From NCBI RefSeq assembly GCF_019320115.1, contig NC_089598.1, positions 25,840,657 through 25,904,656 of the forward strand: a stretch of 64,000 nucleotides of DNA, written 5' to 3'. Made by a program: the position numbers and the translations under genes. Positions 63,847 through 64,000 of this stretch are shown here, piece by piece. The notes beneath the pieces were generated by a model. That model saw only the letters and a list, made by a program, of their open reading frames with translations, did no database searches and was not told where the DNA came from. This DNA is from Miscanthus floridulus (Eukaryota > Streptophyta > Magnoliopsida > Poales > Poaceae). Position 1 is the first letter of the stretch; the number at the start of each line of letters is the position of its first letter.

Positions 63847-64000
63847 ATTTTGTTGCCGAATGGATAGAAATTCAACAACCTGTGTCAAGTACCATCCTTG
63901 ATCACTGGAAGATGTACTTTGATGGATCACTCAAGCTAGGCGGAGCTGGTGCAGGTGTCCTCCTAATTTCTCCAGACGAAAAGCAACTCAAGTACGTCCT
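63841..64000 (+). pseudogene. Second (archaeal-type) RNase H, N-terminal part only
   Basis: In the frame after a shift near 63840, ADFVAEWIEIQQP and WKMYFDGSLKLGGAGAGVLL show the first catalytic Asp block (Y-F-D-G-S) of the additional RNase H in Tat elements. The window ends inside it. Confidence 0.75.

Larger units (their letters stand above)
59005..64000 (+). mobile_element. Tat-lineage Gypsy retrotransposon, 5' LTR to second RNase H, runs off the window
   Basis: A 5' LTR, a primer-like GCTGGTGCGCTAGGTAGGGG, gag, protease, RT, RNase H and the start of a second, archaeal-type RNase H are in Gypsy order on the plus strand. A second RNase H after the first is the mark of the Tat group among plant Gypsy elements. 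Integrase and the 3' LTR lie beyond 64000. The element entered the LINE, whose 3' part is missing here and may resume beyond its far end. Confidence 0.88.

Noticed and set aside
1..64000. A new defence, toxin or signalling system
   Set aside because: Everything that can be recognised belongs to transposable elements or captured gene pieces; no gene cassette with coordinated, intact functions was seen.

Overview
This window is plant nuclear DNA, almost certainly from a grass of the panicoid/andropogonoid group (sorghum, sugarcane, Miscanthus or maize type). The evidence is the repeat content: a Sirevirus-type Copia element, GC-rich Mutator-like elements, Tourist MITEs, a CACTA element with TCACTGTCGG-type subterminal repeats, and introns with GT/AG borders. 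It is a nested transposable-element block with a few captured host-gene fragments. I see no intact host gene, tRNA or rRNA gene, CRISPR array or bacterial feature. Nearly every protein-coding remnant carries frameshifts, stop codons or catalytic-residue losses.

Layout. 1-13267: a CACTA (En/Spm) transposon on the minus strand. Its terminal inverted repeat ends at 13267; the other end lies left of the window. It holds a broken TNPD-type transposase (9080-12353), a broken second ORF (37-2096), a small RNase H1 N-terminal-like gene (2601-2950), an unrecognised multi-exon gene (6120-7340), several internal blocks of subterminal-type repeats, and four tRNA-like modules. 13268-17107: a minus-strand Copia interrupted by that CACTA. 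17189-26374: a complete but dead Sirevirus with both LTRs, a 5-bp target duplication (one mismatch), palindromic LTR arrays and many polypurine tracts. 26375-34002: the gene-less interior and the 5' LTR of a minus-strand Gypsy-type element (LARD-like), into which a 3-kb Mutator-like element carrying a decayed GRF zinc-finger gene is inserted (28518-31515).

34003-39034: a long LTR-like stretch with a TGTAACACCC-type terminus. 39035-46500: a gene-poor mosaic of MULE, CACTA and LINE scraps, several Tourist or hAT-like MITEs, duplicated segments, and the last exon of a captured proteasome ATPase (RPT1) gene. 46490-49340: a Copia cut off before its reverse transcriptase. 49941-51606: a Mutator-like element with a perfect 9-bp target duplication; a second, empty copy of its insertion site lies at 52341-52560. 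52561-53089: the last two exons of a DEAH-box helicase gene. 53500-59004: an L1-type LINE carrying an hAT MITE and truncated by the next element. 59005-64000: the 5' LTR, gag and pol of a plus-strand Tat-type Gypsy with a second RNase H, running off the window.

How it fits together: the order of events can be read from the nesting. The CACTA entered the minus Copia; the Sirevirus and the MULE entered the LARD; the LARD LTR abuts an older LTR; the hAT MITE entered the LINE; the Tat Gypsy truncated the LINE. The LARD LTR resembles the LTR of the Tat Gypsy, so the LARD could have been mobilised in trans by that lineage. I find no convincing new biological system. The observations most worth following are the symmetrical tRNA-like modules and repeated TNPA-site-like blocks inside the CACTA, its membrane-anchored RNase H1 N-terminal-like protein, and the paralogous empty site of the MULE.
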